Source of the DNA: Clostridia bacterium
GTDB taxonomy: Bacteria; Bacillota; Clostridia; Oscillospirales; Acutalibacteraceae
NCBI GenBank assembly: GCA_024689165.1
Contig: JAILDS010000013.1
Coordinates: 1 to 37,279 of the forward strand
Direction of reading: 5' to 3'
Length of the DNA stretch: 37,279 nucleotides
How positions within the stretch are numbered: position 1 is the stretch's first letter; every line of letters starts with the position of its first letter. The notes under the pieces were generated by a model. The model was not told the origin of the DNA. It saw nothing but the letters and a program-made list of their open reading frames with translations, and ran no database searches. The translations under genes were made by a program, and so were the position numbers. Of this stretch, positions 22,480-29,610 are shown piece after piece.

Positions 22480-23307
22480 TTACTTATAACTGTACGCCCG
22501 GACGTAGTCGACAATGAATTCGGACGACTCTATCCCGTCAAGATTGCCGCCCGAGGGGACGCCGTCGCTGCCGCCGACCTCGACCGAAAGGATCATGAAC
22601 TCCGGCACCTCGCTGACCCCGCCGAAATCCGTCGAAAAGCTTTTTCTGCCGTTGATATAAAAAGTGTAGCCGTCGGCGTTCCACTCGATACCGTAGGTAT
22701 TGAACTCCGAATACGGGTCGCCCTTGACAAGATACTTTTTGGCGCCGAGAGATTTGTGTGCGTCGCCGTAGCCGTCTACGTGGATGTTCGAGCTGACGGT
22801 GTTCGGTTTTTTGCTGTCGGTATAAAGGCTCTCGAACACGTCAAGCTCCGCGCCGTTTTTGCCGCCGTCGGTCTCGTCCGACACACCGTCGCAGTGCAGC
22901 CAGAACGCGCTCCAGATATCGTGGCCCTCGGGCAGGATGCAGCGGCACTCAAAATAGCCGTAGGTCTGCATGAGGGAGTTCCTCGTGTCCATGCCGTAGG
23001 TGTAGTATCCGGCAGGGCCGCCGTCGAGACCGTCTGCAAAATACTCCGTTTTGATGGTCAGCTTGCCGTCAAAGACGGTCGCCATCTTTTTGTTCCAGAT
23101 CCCGCCCCTGCGAACGGTATTGGTCTGCCACGCGTAGTGGCCCGACCAGGACGACCAGTCAACGCTTTCGCCTTCAAATTCGTCCGCCCAGGACAGTTCG
23201 AAACGGTCCATGTCGATCTTTTCGCCGGTCGCATAATAAGGAATGCCGAAAATCGCGCAGAACGCTGCGATGACCGCCATAAAGAAAGAAGTCAGTTTGT
23301 CAAACAT
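22480..23307 (-). CDS. GH16 family glycoside hydrolase (beta-glucanase-like), exported
   Basis: The 275-residue enzyme starts at ATG 23307 (MFDKLTSFFMAVIAAFCAIFGIP) with GGAGG 7 bases upstream; a longer upstream frame lacks a ribosome site. The N-terminal hydrophobic stretch (about 7-24) is a signal peptide or anchor. The GH16 active-site motif is AELDVFES, with nucleophile Glu154, Asp156 and acid/base Glu159. Supporting features are FELSWADEFEG, YGYFECRCILPEGHDIWSAFW and NTYGIEWNADGYTFYINGRK. Family members cut beta-1,3/1,4-glucans, laminarin, galactans or agar by a retaining mechanism. The target here is not determined. It has its own promoter at 23327-23355. Confidence 0.92.
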   Translation of the reverse strand: MFDKLTSFFMAVIAAFCAIFGIPYYATGEKIDMDRFELSWADEFEGESVDWSSWSGHYAWQTNTVRRGGIWNKKMATVFDGKLTIKTEYFADGLDGGPAGYYTYGMDTRNSLMQTYGYFECRCILPEGHDIWSAFWLHCDGVSDETDGGKNGAELDVFESLYTDSKKPNTVSSNIHVDGYGDAHKSLGAKKYLVKGDPYSEFNTYGIEWNADGYTFYINGRKSFSTDFGGVSEVPEFMILSVEVGGSDGVPSGGNLDGIESSEFIVDYVRAYSYK

Positions 23308-23326
23308 ACTCAAGCCTCCATGATCG

Positions 23327-23355
23327 ATTATTTGTAATTCATTCGGCCGCGTCAA
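23327..23355 (-). promoter_or_regulatory. Promoter of the GH16 gene
   Basis: TTGACG (23350-23355), a 17-base spacer and AATAAT (23327-23332) on the minus strand. The -35 box lies in the loop of a small hairpin CCGCG...CGCGG, which may also act at the end of the upstream gene. Confidence 0.55.
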
Positions 23356-23374
23356 AAACGCGGGACAGTACCGT

Positions 23375-23941
23375 TCAGCTCCGACCGACTTCGGCGGGCA
23401 GCCTCGCGATAAGAGCGCGACCGTTCTCTTTGAGCCATTTTTCCGTGTCGTCGTAATCGGGGCAGTATTTGAGCACCATGGAACGGAATCCGCTGCCGTG
23501 GTCCAAGTACCTGAGGTGGCACAGCTCGTGAACGACTATGGAGTCGATCACCTCGGGCGGCGCAAGCATCAGCAGACAGTTGAAGTTCAGGTTGCCCTTT
23601 GAAGAACAGCTCCCCCACTTCGTTTTCTGCCTGCGTATGGTTATCCTGCCGTATTTCAGCCCCATGACACCGGCAAAATATCCGACCCTTTCGGGGATAT
23701 AGACCGCCGCTTTGCCGGCAATCTCCCGCAGCTCCTCAACGGTAAGTGGCTCGGCAGACGCCTCGATCTCTTTTTGCTTCTCGTATGAGCTGATACGGTT
23801 TTCTATCCAGCGGCGGTGTTTGCGCAGAAACTCCTCCGCCTCGGCGTCGGTGGTTTTTTTCGGGACACGCAGGACCGGCGTTCCGTCTGTGACCCTCAGC
23901 TCAAAGCTCCTGCGTTTTTCCCTGATGATGTTTATCTCCAT
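23375..23941 (-). CDS. YgjP-type metallopeptidase-fold protein (DUF45)
   Basis: The 188-residue protein (start MEINIIREKRRSFELRV at 23941) has the zinc motif VHELCHLRYLDHGSGF (HExxH plus a downstream His), preceded by the family-typical RRQKTKWGSCSSKGNLNFN. The C-terminal YCPDYDDTEKWLKENG is also characteristic. Family members are linked to M48-type peptidases, and YgjP was described as a UTP pyrophosphatase; the role here is uncertain. The frame is open 39 codons further upstream, but that part overlaps the promoter at 24015-24043, so the inner ATG is chosen even though its ribosome site is poor. Confidence 0.87.
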   Translation of the reverse strand: MEINIIREKRRSFELRVTDGTPVLRVPKKTTDAEAEEFLRKHRRWIENRISSYEKQKEIEASAEPLTVEELREIAGKAAVYIPERVGYFAGVMGLKYGRITIRRQKTKWGSCSSKGNLNFNCLLMLAPPEVIDSIVVHELCHLRYLDHGSGFRSMVLKYCPDYDDTEKWLKENGRALIARLPAEVGRS

Positions 23942-24014
23942 ATGCTGACCGGTACAAAACGACTGCCGCCGTCTGATTTTGCGAATAAAGTATTCCGAAG
24001 CGTTCCTTTGTTCC

Positions 24015-24043
24015 ATTATAACTGCTGCAGGAGCGGTTTTCAA
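24015..24043 (-). promoter_or_regulatory. Promoter of the YgjP-type gene
   Basis: TTGAAA (24038-24043), 17 bases, TATAAT (24015-24020) on the minus strand. It diverges from the promoter at 24104. Confidence 0.75.
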
Positions 24044-24103
24044 GATGCGGTTTTTCAAAAAACCGTAAATCGGTCAGAAATCCGCCGGCGCGCCGAAAAC
24101 CGC

Positions 24104-24132
24104 TTGCTTTCAAAAGACTGACGGAGTATAAT
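24104..24132 (+). promoter_or_regulatory. Promoter of the 24164-32166 operon
   Basis: TTGCTT (24104-24109), a 17-base spacer, TATAAT (24127-24132), then CAGGAGG and ATG at 24164. Gaps between the following genes are 33, -4, 24 and 9 bases, and no other promoter was seen, so this may drive all five. Confidence 0.75.
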
Positions 24133-24163
24133 ATGGACGTCTTAAAAAACACAGGAGGTCGAC

Positions 24164-25807
24164 ATGTTTGGTCTTTCATCGGTTCTTGCACAGCTGCGCC
24201 GCATCTTTGCGGTTTTAACCGCTATGATGATCTTTATCTCTTCCGGCTCCTCGATGGACGTTACCGTAAGCCAGCTTCTTGTCCGGGGCGTGCATGAATA
24301 CGTGCTGTCCGTCCCTTCCTACAGCTTTTATGAACCTACCGCGAAGATACCCAAGACCGGCGCTCTCGACAAAACAGCCGACTACACCATGAAGCTGGCA
24401 AAAAACGAGAGCGAATACTGCCAGATCGCATTCCAGATGCGTCTCAACAGGAGCAACCTTGCTCTGACCTGCACCGACTTCACCGATGAAAACGGGAACA
24501 CGCTTGAAACGAGCCTGTTTGAGGAGTATTACATAAAAACCACCGGCGAAACCATTATGGGCAGCTGTCCGGACCCGCTCGTTCCGGTGACCGCCGATTA
24601 CAAGTTTTCCGCGCTCGGGTGCAGCAACTACCCGTTCGTCATCCGGGTCAGGACCACGGCTGATACCCCTGCCGGAGACTACACAGCGACGATCAGCCTC
24701 ACAAGCACGACTCAGCCGGACAACAAATATGAGAACCTGTCGGTTACGGTCCACGCGCACGTGTGGGATTTCGTTCTGCCGGACGCTCCGTCCATGGACA
24801 CGGCAATGGGCCTGGGCAAGGGCGATATAGCCCGCGCCCACAGGGTCGACGTCAATTCCGAGGCAGCCTCGCAGCTCTACAAAAACTACTACGAGTTCCT
24901 GCTTGAACACAAGATCTCCGCTTACAACCTGCCGGTCGATATCCTTTCCGACGAGGCGGACGCCTACATGAGCGACCCCCGCTGCACCTCCTTCTGCATA
25001 CCCTACGGTTCCGACGAGCAGATAAGAGCTTATTACGAAAAGCTCAGCACGAACGAGGAATGGCTGAACAAGGCTTATTTCTACCCGATAGACGAGCCGA
25101 CGAAGCAGGAGGATTACGACCGCTACAACTCCATCTGCGCAAGACTCGCCTCGCTTTATCCGGATTACAACATGGTCACGCCGTTCTACGTCAATACCGT
25201 CGAGCTTGACGACGGGACCCATTACAGCGTGGACCTTCAGAACGGAAAAAGCTCGATCATGTGCCCCGAAACGGTCGTTTTTGACGGAGAATCCTTCTCC
25301 GAAAAAGCATGGGCGCGTCAAAAGAATGGCGACAAGCTCTGGTGGTACGTCTGCTGCGGGCCGTCGCCGACAAGCGATTACTGCAACCTGTTCGTCCAGC
25401 AGGACGGTATAAAGCACAGGCTCCTTTTCTGGCAGCAGAAGCAGTACAACGTGACGGGTCTGCTCTACTGGTGCACAAACTGGTGGGGCGACGTTGTCGA
25501 CTCCTGGTCTTCCGCCCATACGACCCCGTGGACCGGTGCTGACACCTTCGGCGACGGAAACCTGATGTACGACGGCTACCGTCTCGGCCAGGACTTCCCC
25601 GCCTCATCCCTGCGCCTTGAAGCAGTCACGAACGGCATTGAGGACTATGAATACCTCACCATCGCCGAAGATCTTTTCGGCAGGGACTACGTCGACGGCG
25701 TGATCGCCAAGGTCAGCAAAGACCTTACCCACTATACTCTTTTCGACGCTCAGTTTGCGAAGGTCAGAGCCGAACTCGGCAGCGCGATAGAAAAGGCTTT
25801 CGGTTAA
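24164..25807 (+). CDS. GH123/DUF4091-type glycoside hydrolase, exported
   Basis: The 547-residue protein starts MFGLSSVLAQLRRIFAVLTAM with a hydrophobic export signal (about 13-28). An N-terminal beta-sandwich (about 45-205) carries the DTPAGDYTATISLTS element. The barrel domain has FYPIDEPTK with the Asp310-Glu311 pair used by GH123 enzymes, followed by WWYVCCGPSP and GLLYWCTNWWGD. It ends with the DUF4091 signature GDGNLMYDGY and LRLEAVTNGIEDYEYL. GH123 prototypes are beta-N-acetylgalactosaminidases acting by substrate assistance; DUF4091 proteins more broadly are uncharacterised. First gene of the operon, with ribosome site AGGAGG. Confidence 0.85.
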   Translation: MFGLSSVLAQLRRIFAVLTAMMIFISSGSSMDVTVSQLLVRGVHEYVLSVPSYSFYEPTAKIPKTGALDKTADYTMKLAKNESEYCQIAFQMRLNRSNLALTCTDFTDENGNTLETSLFEEYYIKTTGETIMGSCPDPLVPVTADYKFSALGCSNYPFVIRVRTTADTPAGDYTATISLTSTTQPDNKYENLSVTVHAHVWDFVLPDAPSMDTAMGLGKGDIARAHRVDVNSEAASQLYKNYYEFLLEHKISAYNLPVDILSDEADAYMSDPRCTSFCIPYGSDEQIRAYYEKLSTNEEWLNKAYFYPIDEPTKQEDYDRYNSICARLASLYPDYNMVTPFYVNTVELDDGTHYSVDLQNGKSSIMCPETVVFDGESFSEKAWARQKNGDKLWWYVCCGPSPTSDYCNLFVQQDGIKHRLLFWQQKQYNVTGLLYWCTNWWGDVVDSWSSAHTTPWTGADTFGDGNLMYDGYRLGQDFPASSLRLEAVTNGIEDYEYLTIAEDLFGRDYVDGVIAKVSKDLTHYTLFDAQFAKVRAELGSAIEKAFG

Positions 25808-25840
25808 CGCGCAAAGCAAAATACAGGAGGAAAAACCGAT

Positions 25841-26692
25841 ATGAACGAACATAAGACTTTAAAAGGCCGCACCGCCGTAGTTACCGGAGCGGGCGGAGTC
25901 CTTTGCTCAGCTTTTTCAAAGGATCTTGCGGCTCAGGGCATGAACGTTGCCCTTCTGGACATCAACGTCTCCGCCGCGCAGGCCTTTGCCGATGAGATCA
26001 ACGCCTCGGGCGGCAGGGCGATAGCCGTCAAAGCGGACGTTCTTGACAAGGCGAGCCTCGCAGCGGCAAGGGACGAGGTCGTCGCCGCCTTCGGCGAGCC
26101 CCAGCTCCTGCTCAACGGTGCGGGCGGCAACAGCCCTCTCGGAACGACCACAAAGGAAACGCTTGACCCCGAAGACCTCGATTCCGCCGCCGAAGGCGTA
26201 AAGACATTTTTCGACCTCGACCCCAAGGGCATCGAGTTCGTATTCAACCTCAATTTCCTCGGCACCCTGCTGACGACTCAGACCTTCGCGCCGGGTCTCG
26301 CAAAACAGGAAAACGCATGCATCATCAACGTATCGTCGATGAACGCATACCGTCCCCTGACCAAGATCCCCGCTTATTCGGCCGCTAAGGCCGCTGTGTC
26401 GAACTTCACGCAGTTCATGGCGGTCCACTTTGCTCCGGTCGGCATCAGGGTAAACGCGATGGCCCCCGGCTTTTTCTCGACCAACCAGAACAAAACGCTT
26501 TTGTTCAACCCGGACGGCAGCCTCACGCCCAGATCGGACAAGATCATTTCTCACACCCCCATGCGCCGCTTCGGCACGACGGAAGATCTGACCGGGACGC
26601 TCCTTTACCTTGCGGATGAAAGCTGTTCCGGCTTCGTAACGGGCGTCATAATCCCGGTCGACGGAGGATTCTCGGCATATTCGGGAGTATGA
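25841..26692 (+). CDS. SDR oxidoreductase, D-mannonate oxidoreductase (YjmF/UxuB)-like
   Basis: The 283-residue Rossmann protein has the nucleotide loop VVTGAGGVLCSAFS (14-27), ALLDIN with Asp40 favouring NAD(H), NGAGGN (92-97), and the catalytic set Ser165/Ser166, Tyr179 and Lys183 in NVSSMNAYRP and PAYSAAKAAV. An insert of about 20 residues after NSPLGTTTKETLDPEDL, and the C-terminal FVTGVIIPVDGGFSAYSGV, resemble fructuronate/mannonate reductases. That would fit uronic acid use next to a pectin-lyase-fold protein, but it is inferred from resemblance only. AGGAGG precedes the ATG. Its TGA overlaps the next ATG. Confidence 0.85.
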   Translation: MNEHKTLKGRTAVVTGAGGVLCSAFSKDLAAQGMNVALLDINVSAAQAFADEINASGGRAIAVKADVLDKASLAAARDEVVAAFGEPQLLLNGAGGNSPLGTTTKETLDPEDLDSAAEGVKTFFDLDPKGIEFVFNLNFLGTLLTTQTFAPGLAKQENACIINVSSMNAYRPLTKIPAYSAAKAAVSNFTQFMAVHFAPVGIRVNAMAPGFFSTNQNKTLLFNPDGSLTPRSDKIISHTPMRRFGTTEDLTGTLLYLADESCSGFVTGVIIPVDGGFSAYSGV

Positions 26693-27300
26693 TCCTTGTT
26701 TTCACCTGCGAGGCGGATTCCATCAGCGGCATTGAAAGCGCCGTCAAAGGTCTGACCGCTCAGCGCAGGGAAAAATATGATTCCGCCCCGGAAAAAGATA
26801 AGGCTCTCGCTCTGGCGGCGGGGCTTTGCTTTGACGCCGCCAGGCGCCGCGCCGGTATCCCGGATGAAACAAACTACGCCCTCAATGAGTACGGCAAGCC
26901 CGTTTTTGAGGGCTTCGGCTGCGATCTTAGCCTGACACACTCCGGTTTGCTCGCCGCCTGCGCCATAAGCTGCGACGGAGCCGCGGTGGGTCTGGACTGC
27001 GAGCTGATCCGCCCCGCCCGCTGTGAGAGTATCGCCCGCAGGATGTTCAGCCCCGCCGAAACGGAGCTGATTTTATCAAGTCACGAAAACGAACGGCAGC
27101 GGGTCTTTTTTGATATCTGGACAAAAAAAGAGAGTTATATCAAGCTCCTCGGGACGGGTCTTCGCACCCAGCTGAAGAGTTTTGACGTTACGGATCCGGA
27201 CAGCCTCGGCATATTCTTCACCGGGCTTGGGATCGCCCCCGGATATGCCTGTTCCCTGTGCTCCGACATTTCATCCGGGGTCGAGGTAATAAAAATATAA
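26689..27300 (+). CDS. Sfp-type 4'-phosphopantetheinyl transferase
   Basis: The 203-residue enzyme moves phosphopantetheine from coenzyme A to a serine of a carrier protein. Motifs are LSLTHSGLLAACAIS, VGLDCELI (magnesium ligands Asp103, Glu105) and FDIWTKKESYIKLLGTGL (144-158). The Sfp/AcpT class usually serves non-ribosomal peptide, polyketide or specialised carrier proteins, but no carrier protein or synthetase gene lies in this window. The start overlaps the SDR stop (ATGA), and the only ribosome-like sequence is too close to the ATG, so it is probably translated by coupling. Its place inside a carbohydrate operon is odd. Confidence 0.9.
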   Translation: MILVFTCEADSISGIESAVKGLTAQRREKYDSAPEKDKALALAAGLCFDAARRRAGIPDETNYALNEYGKPVFEGFGCDLSLTHSGLLAACAISCDGAAVGLDCELIRPARCESIARRMFSPAETELILSSHENERQRVFFDIWTKKESYIKLLGTGLRTQLKSFDVTDPDSLGIFFTGLGIAPGYACSLCSDISSGVEVIKI

Positions 27301-27324
27301 GCAACGGAAAGAGGCGACCATAAA

Positions 27325-29601
27325 ATGAAAAAAACGGCATCATTCTTTCTCTGCGCAGTTCTCGTTATTGCCGTACTCCCGTTCGCTGCCGCCGATAACA
27401 CAGGCGCGCAGCGGATCGTCGAGACGGTCTATCCGACCGACGACGTGGTGATCGCAGACGTCGTCGCGACCGAAGCGCCGTACTCTGCCGACCCGACGGG
27501 CTCCGAGGACGTTTCCGAAGCCCTGCAGGCCGCGCTCAACGACTGCGCCTTGTCCGGCGGAGGCACGGTATTTCTTCCGGTGGGCCGCTACAGGCTCTGT
27601 TCCCCTATCAGCATCCCGAAATTCGTCACGCTTAGAGGCGACTGGGAAGACCCCGATTCGGGCAACGACTACGGCACTATTATCGTGGCTGACGTTGCGA
27701 GCGAGGACGTCATGACGCCCGCGCTGATCACCGTCGGCGCGAGCGCAGGAGCCGTCGGGCTCACGGTATGGTATCCCGGGCAGACGCTCGACGAGGTCAG
27801 GCCTTATCCGTTCACGTTCTTCGTCATCGGCAACGGCGACTATATGCTCTCGACCGTTATGAACTGCACTCTGCTCAATTCGTACCGCGGAATAGGCGCA
27901 AGCTCCGAATGCGAGAACGGGATCAGTCAGTGCCACGAGATGTTCACCGTCGACACGGTCAAAGGGACCTGCCTTTTCGAAGGGCTGAATTCATACAACT
28001 CCGCGGACGTGGACACCTATAAAACGCTTTACATCGACAACAGGTACTGGATCGAGGCGGGGGCTGAGTTCAACGCCCCGGACCAGGATGAACTGAACGC
28101 GTATACCCGTTCAAACGGAGTCGGTCTTGCGCTGGGCGACCTTGAGTGGCCGCAGTTCACCGATATCCGCGTATCGAACATGAAATACGGCGTGACCTTC
28201 CGCAAGGGTTTCCGCTACTGCTTCAGCGGCGAGTTTTACGGGCTTATAGTAAAAGACTGCGATTTCGGGATGTATATTCCGGAAAAAATCCTCGACTCCC
28301 GCGGGAAAAGCTGGGGCGTGAGCGTATGCTCGTCCTCTCTCTCGGGCAGCGAGCTTGCGGTTTACAACCCGGGCGACAACGCGCTCGTTCTCACCGACGT
28401 TAAAATCAACGGCAGGATCAGAGGCAGGAACATTCGCAGGTACAAAACCGATACGTCGTCGCTTGCGCCTGATACTGGGAGGTCTTACGAAAAACCGGAT
28501 CCTATACTCTACGTTGTCGAAGCAGACACGTCCGGCAGGACAGACGCCTCTGCGGCGGTGAATGAAAAGCTCGCTGAAGCAGCCGCGACGGGCGGTGTGG
28601 TTTACCTCCCGGGCGGTGTCTACCGTTTTGACGCTCCGGTCACGGTCCCGGCGGGCGTTGAGCTCCGAGGCAGCTCGTCCGTTCCGACCCGCGACCAGGG
28701 CGGCAGCAGCAGCGGCACCCTGATCCTCTCGTATTACGGCTACGACGCGGCAGAGAACGCCGAAGCCGGTGACGGGCTGATAATCCTGGGAGGGAACGGC
28801 GCAGGAGTGAACGGGATCAGGATCGACTTTTACGCGAACAATCCCGTCGACGCTTCCGGCGACTATTCAAAAACCGTGCCGGCAGTTTATTCCTCCGCCG
28901 ACGATATCTACGTCACGAACACCTTCATCACCCTCGCATCCGTCGGGATAAGGCTTGAAAACTCCTCCAACGCCTATATCAAAAAGGTCGTCGGATGCTG
29001 CTGCGAGTCCATGTTCTCGCTTGAAGGCTGCTCCGGCGCGTATATAGAGGGGTGCCTTCAGAACGGCAACGCGCTGCCGAGGAACGGTTACTCGAATCTC
29101 GGGCTCGACGACCTTGCCGGCAGGATTACCGAAAACAACCTGTTTGATTACGTCTTCATACCCATCACACGCGTCAGGACGGAGTTCATCACGCTTTCGC
29201 ACTGTAGGGACGTCACCGTTTTCAATACGTTTATATACGGCGGCAAGTCATTCCTTGTTTCACTCAACAGCTCCGCGCTTGTCGTAAACGTCGGCAGCGA
29301 CGGCTCGTCCAAGACCGACCCGATGCTAAGACTCTCCGGCGGCAGTCTGAATATACTCAACTCCATGCGCTCCACCTCCGACGGAAAGCTCTGTTACCGT
29401 TTTTATGAGGCGGAGGACTGCGCTTCCGTCCGGTCATACTCCAGCCTTGGCGTCGACCTGCGGTACAGAGAGGGACCGGTATTGAAAAACATCGGCGTAT
29501 CGGAGCTGCTTCCCGGCGAGTTCATTTACCTGGTCCTTCAGCCGTTATACAGCTTATCCGCCGCTTTCGGCAGGATATCGATGAACTTAACACAGAAGTA
29601 G
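27325..29601 (+). CDS. Secreted protein with two pectin-lyase-fold (Pectate_lyase_3) domains
   Basis: The 758-residue protein has a signal peptide (MKKTASFFLCAVLVIAVLPF, cleavage near AAA-DN at 22-24). Two right-handed beta-helix domains follow. Each opens with the same cap: DPTGSEDVSEAL then GGGTVFLPVGRYRL and LRGDW (about 56-110), and DTSGRTDASAAV then GGVVYLPGGVYRF and LRGSSSV (about 400-455). Repeating short strands with Asn/Gly turns run after each. The family contains polysaccharide lyases, epimerases and phage tailspike-like proteins. Catalytic residues cannot be assigned from the sequence alone. It lies 24 bases after the transferase gene with AGAGG upstream. Confidence 0.82.
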   Translation: MKKTASFFLCAVLVIAVLPFAAADNTGAQRIVETVYPTDDVVIADVVATEAPYSADPTGSEDVSEALQAALNDCALSGGGTVFLPVGRYRLCSPISIPKFVTLRGDWEDPDSGNDYGTIIVADVASEDVMTPALITVGASAGAVGLTVWYPGQTLDEVRPYPFTFFVIGNGDYMLSTVMNCTLLNSYRGIGASSECENGISQCHEMFTVDTVKGTCLFEGLNSYNSADVDTYKTLYIDNRYWIEAGAEFNAPDQDELNAYTRSNGVGLALGDLEWPQFTDIRVSNMKYGVTFRKGFRYCFSGEFYGLIVKDCDFGMYIPEKILDSRGKSWGVSVCSSSLSGSELAVYNPGDNALVLTDVKINGRIRGRNIRRYKTDTSSLAPDTGRSYEKPDPILYVVEADTSGRTDASAAVNEKLAEAAATGGVVYLPGGVYRFDAPVTVPAGVELRGSSSVPTRDQGGSSSGTLILSYYGYDAAENAEAGDGLIILGGNGAGVNGIRIDFYANNPVDASGDYSKTVPAVYSSADDIYVTNTFITLASVGIRLENSSNAYIKKVVGCCCESMFSLEGCSGAYIEGCLQNGNALPRNGYSNLGLDDLAGRITENNLFDYVFIPITRVRTEFITLSHCRDVTVFNTFIYGGKSFLVSLNSSALVVNVGSDGSSKTDPMLRLSGGSLNILNSMRSTSDGKLCYRFYEAEDCASVRSYSSLGVDLRYREGPVLKNIGVSELLPGEFIYLVLQPLYSLSAAFGRISMNLTQK

Positions 29602-29610
29602 GGAATCGTT

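Noticed and set aside
24215..25519. A 434-codon minus-strand open frame opposite the GH123-type gene
   Set aside because: Antisense shadow in a GC-rich gene; no motifs, and the opposite strand has clear DUF4091 signatures.
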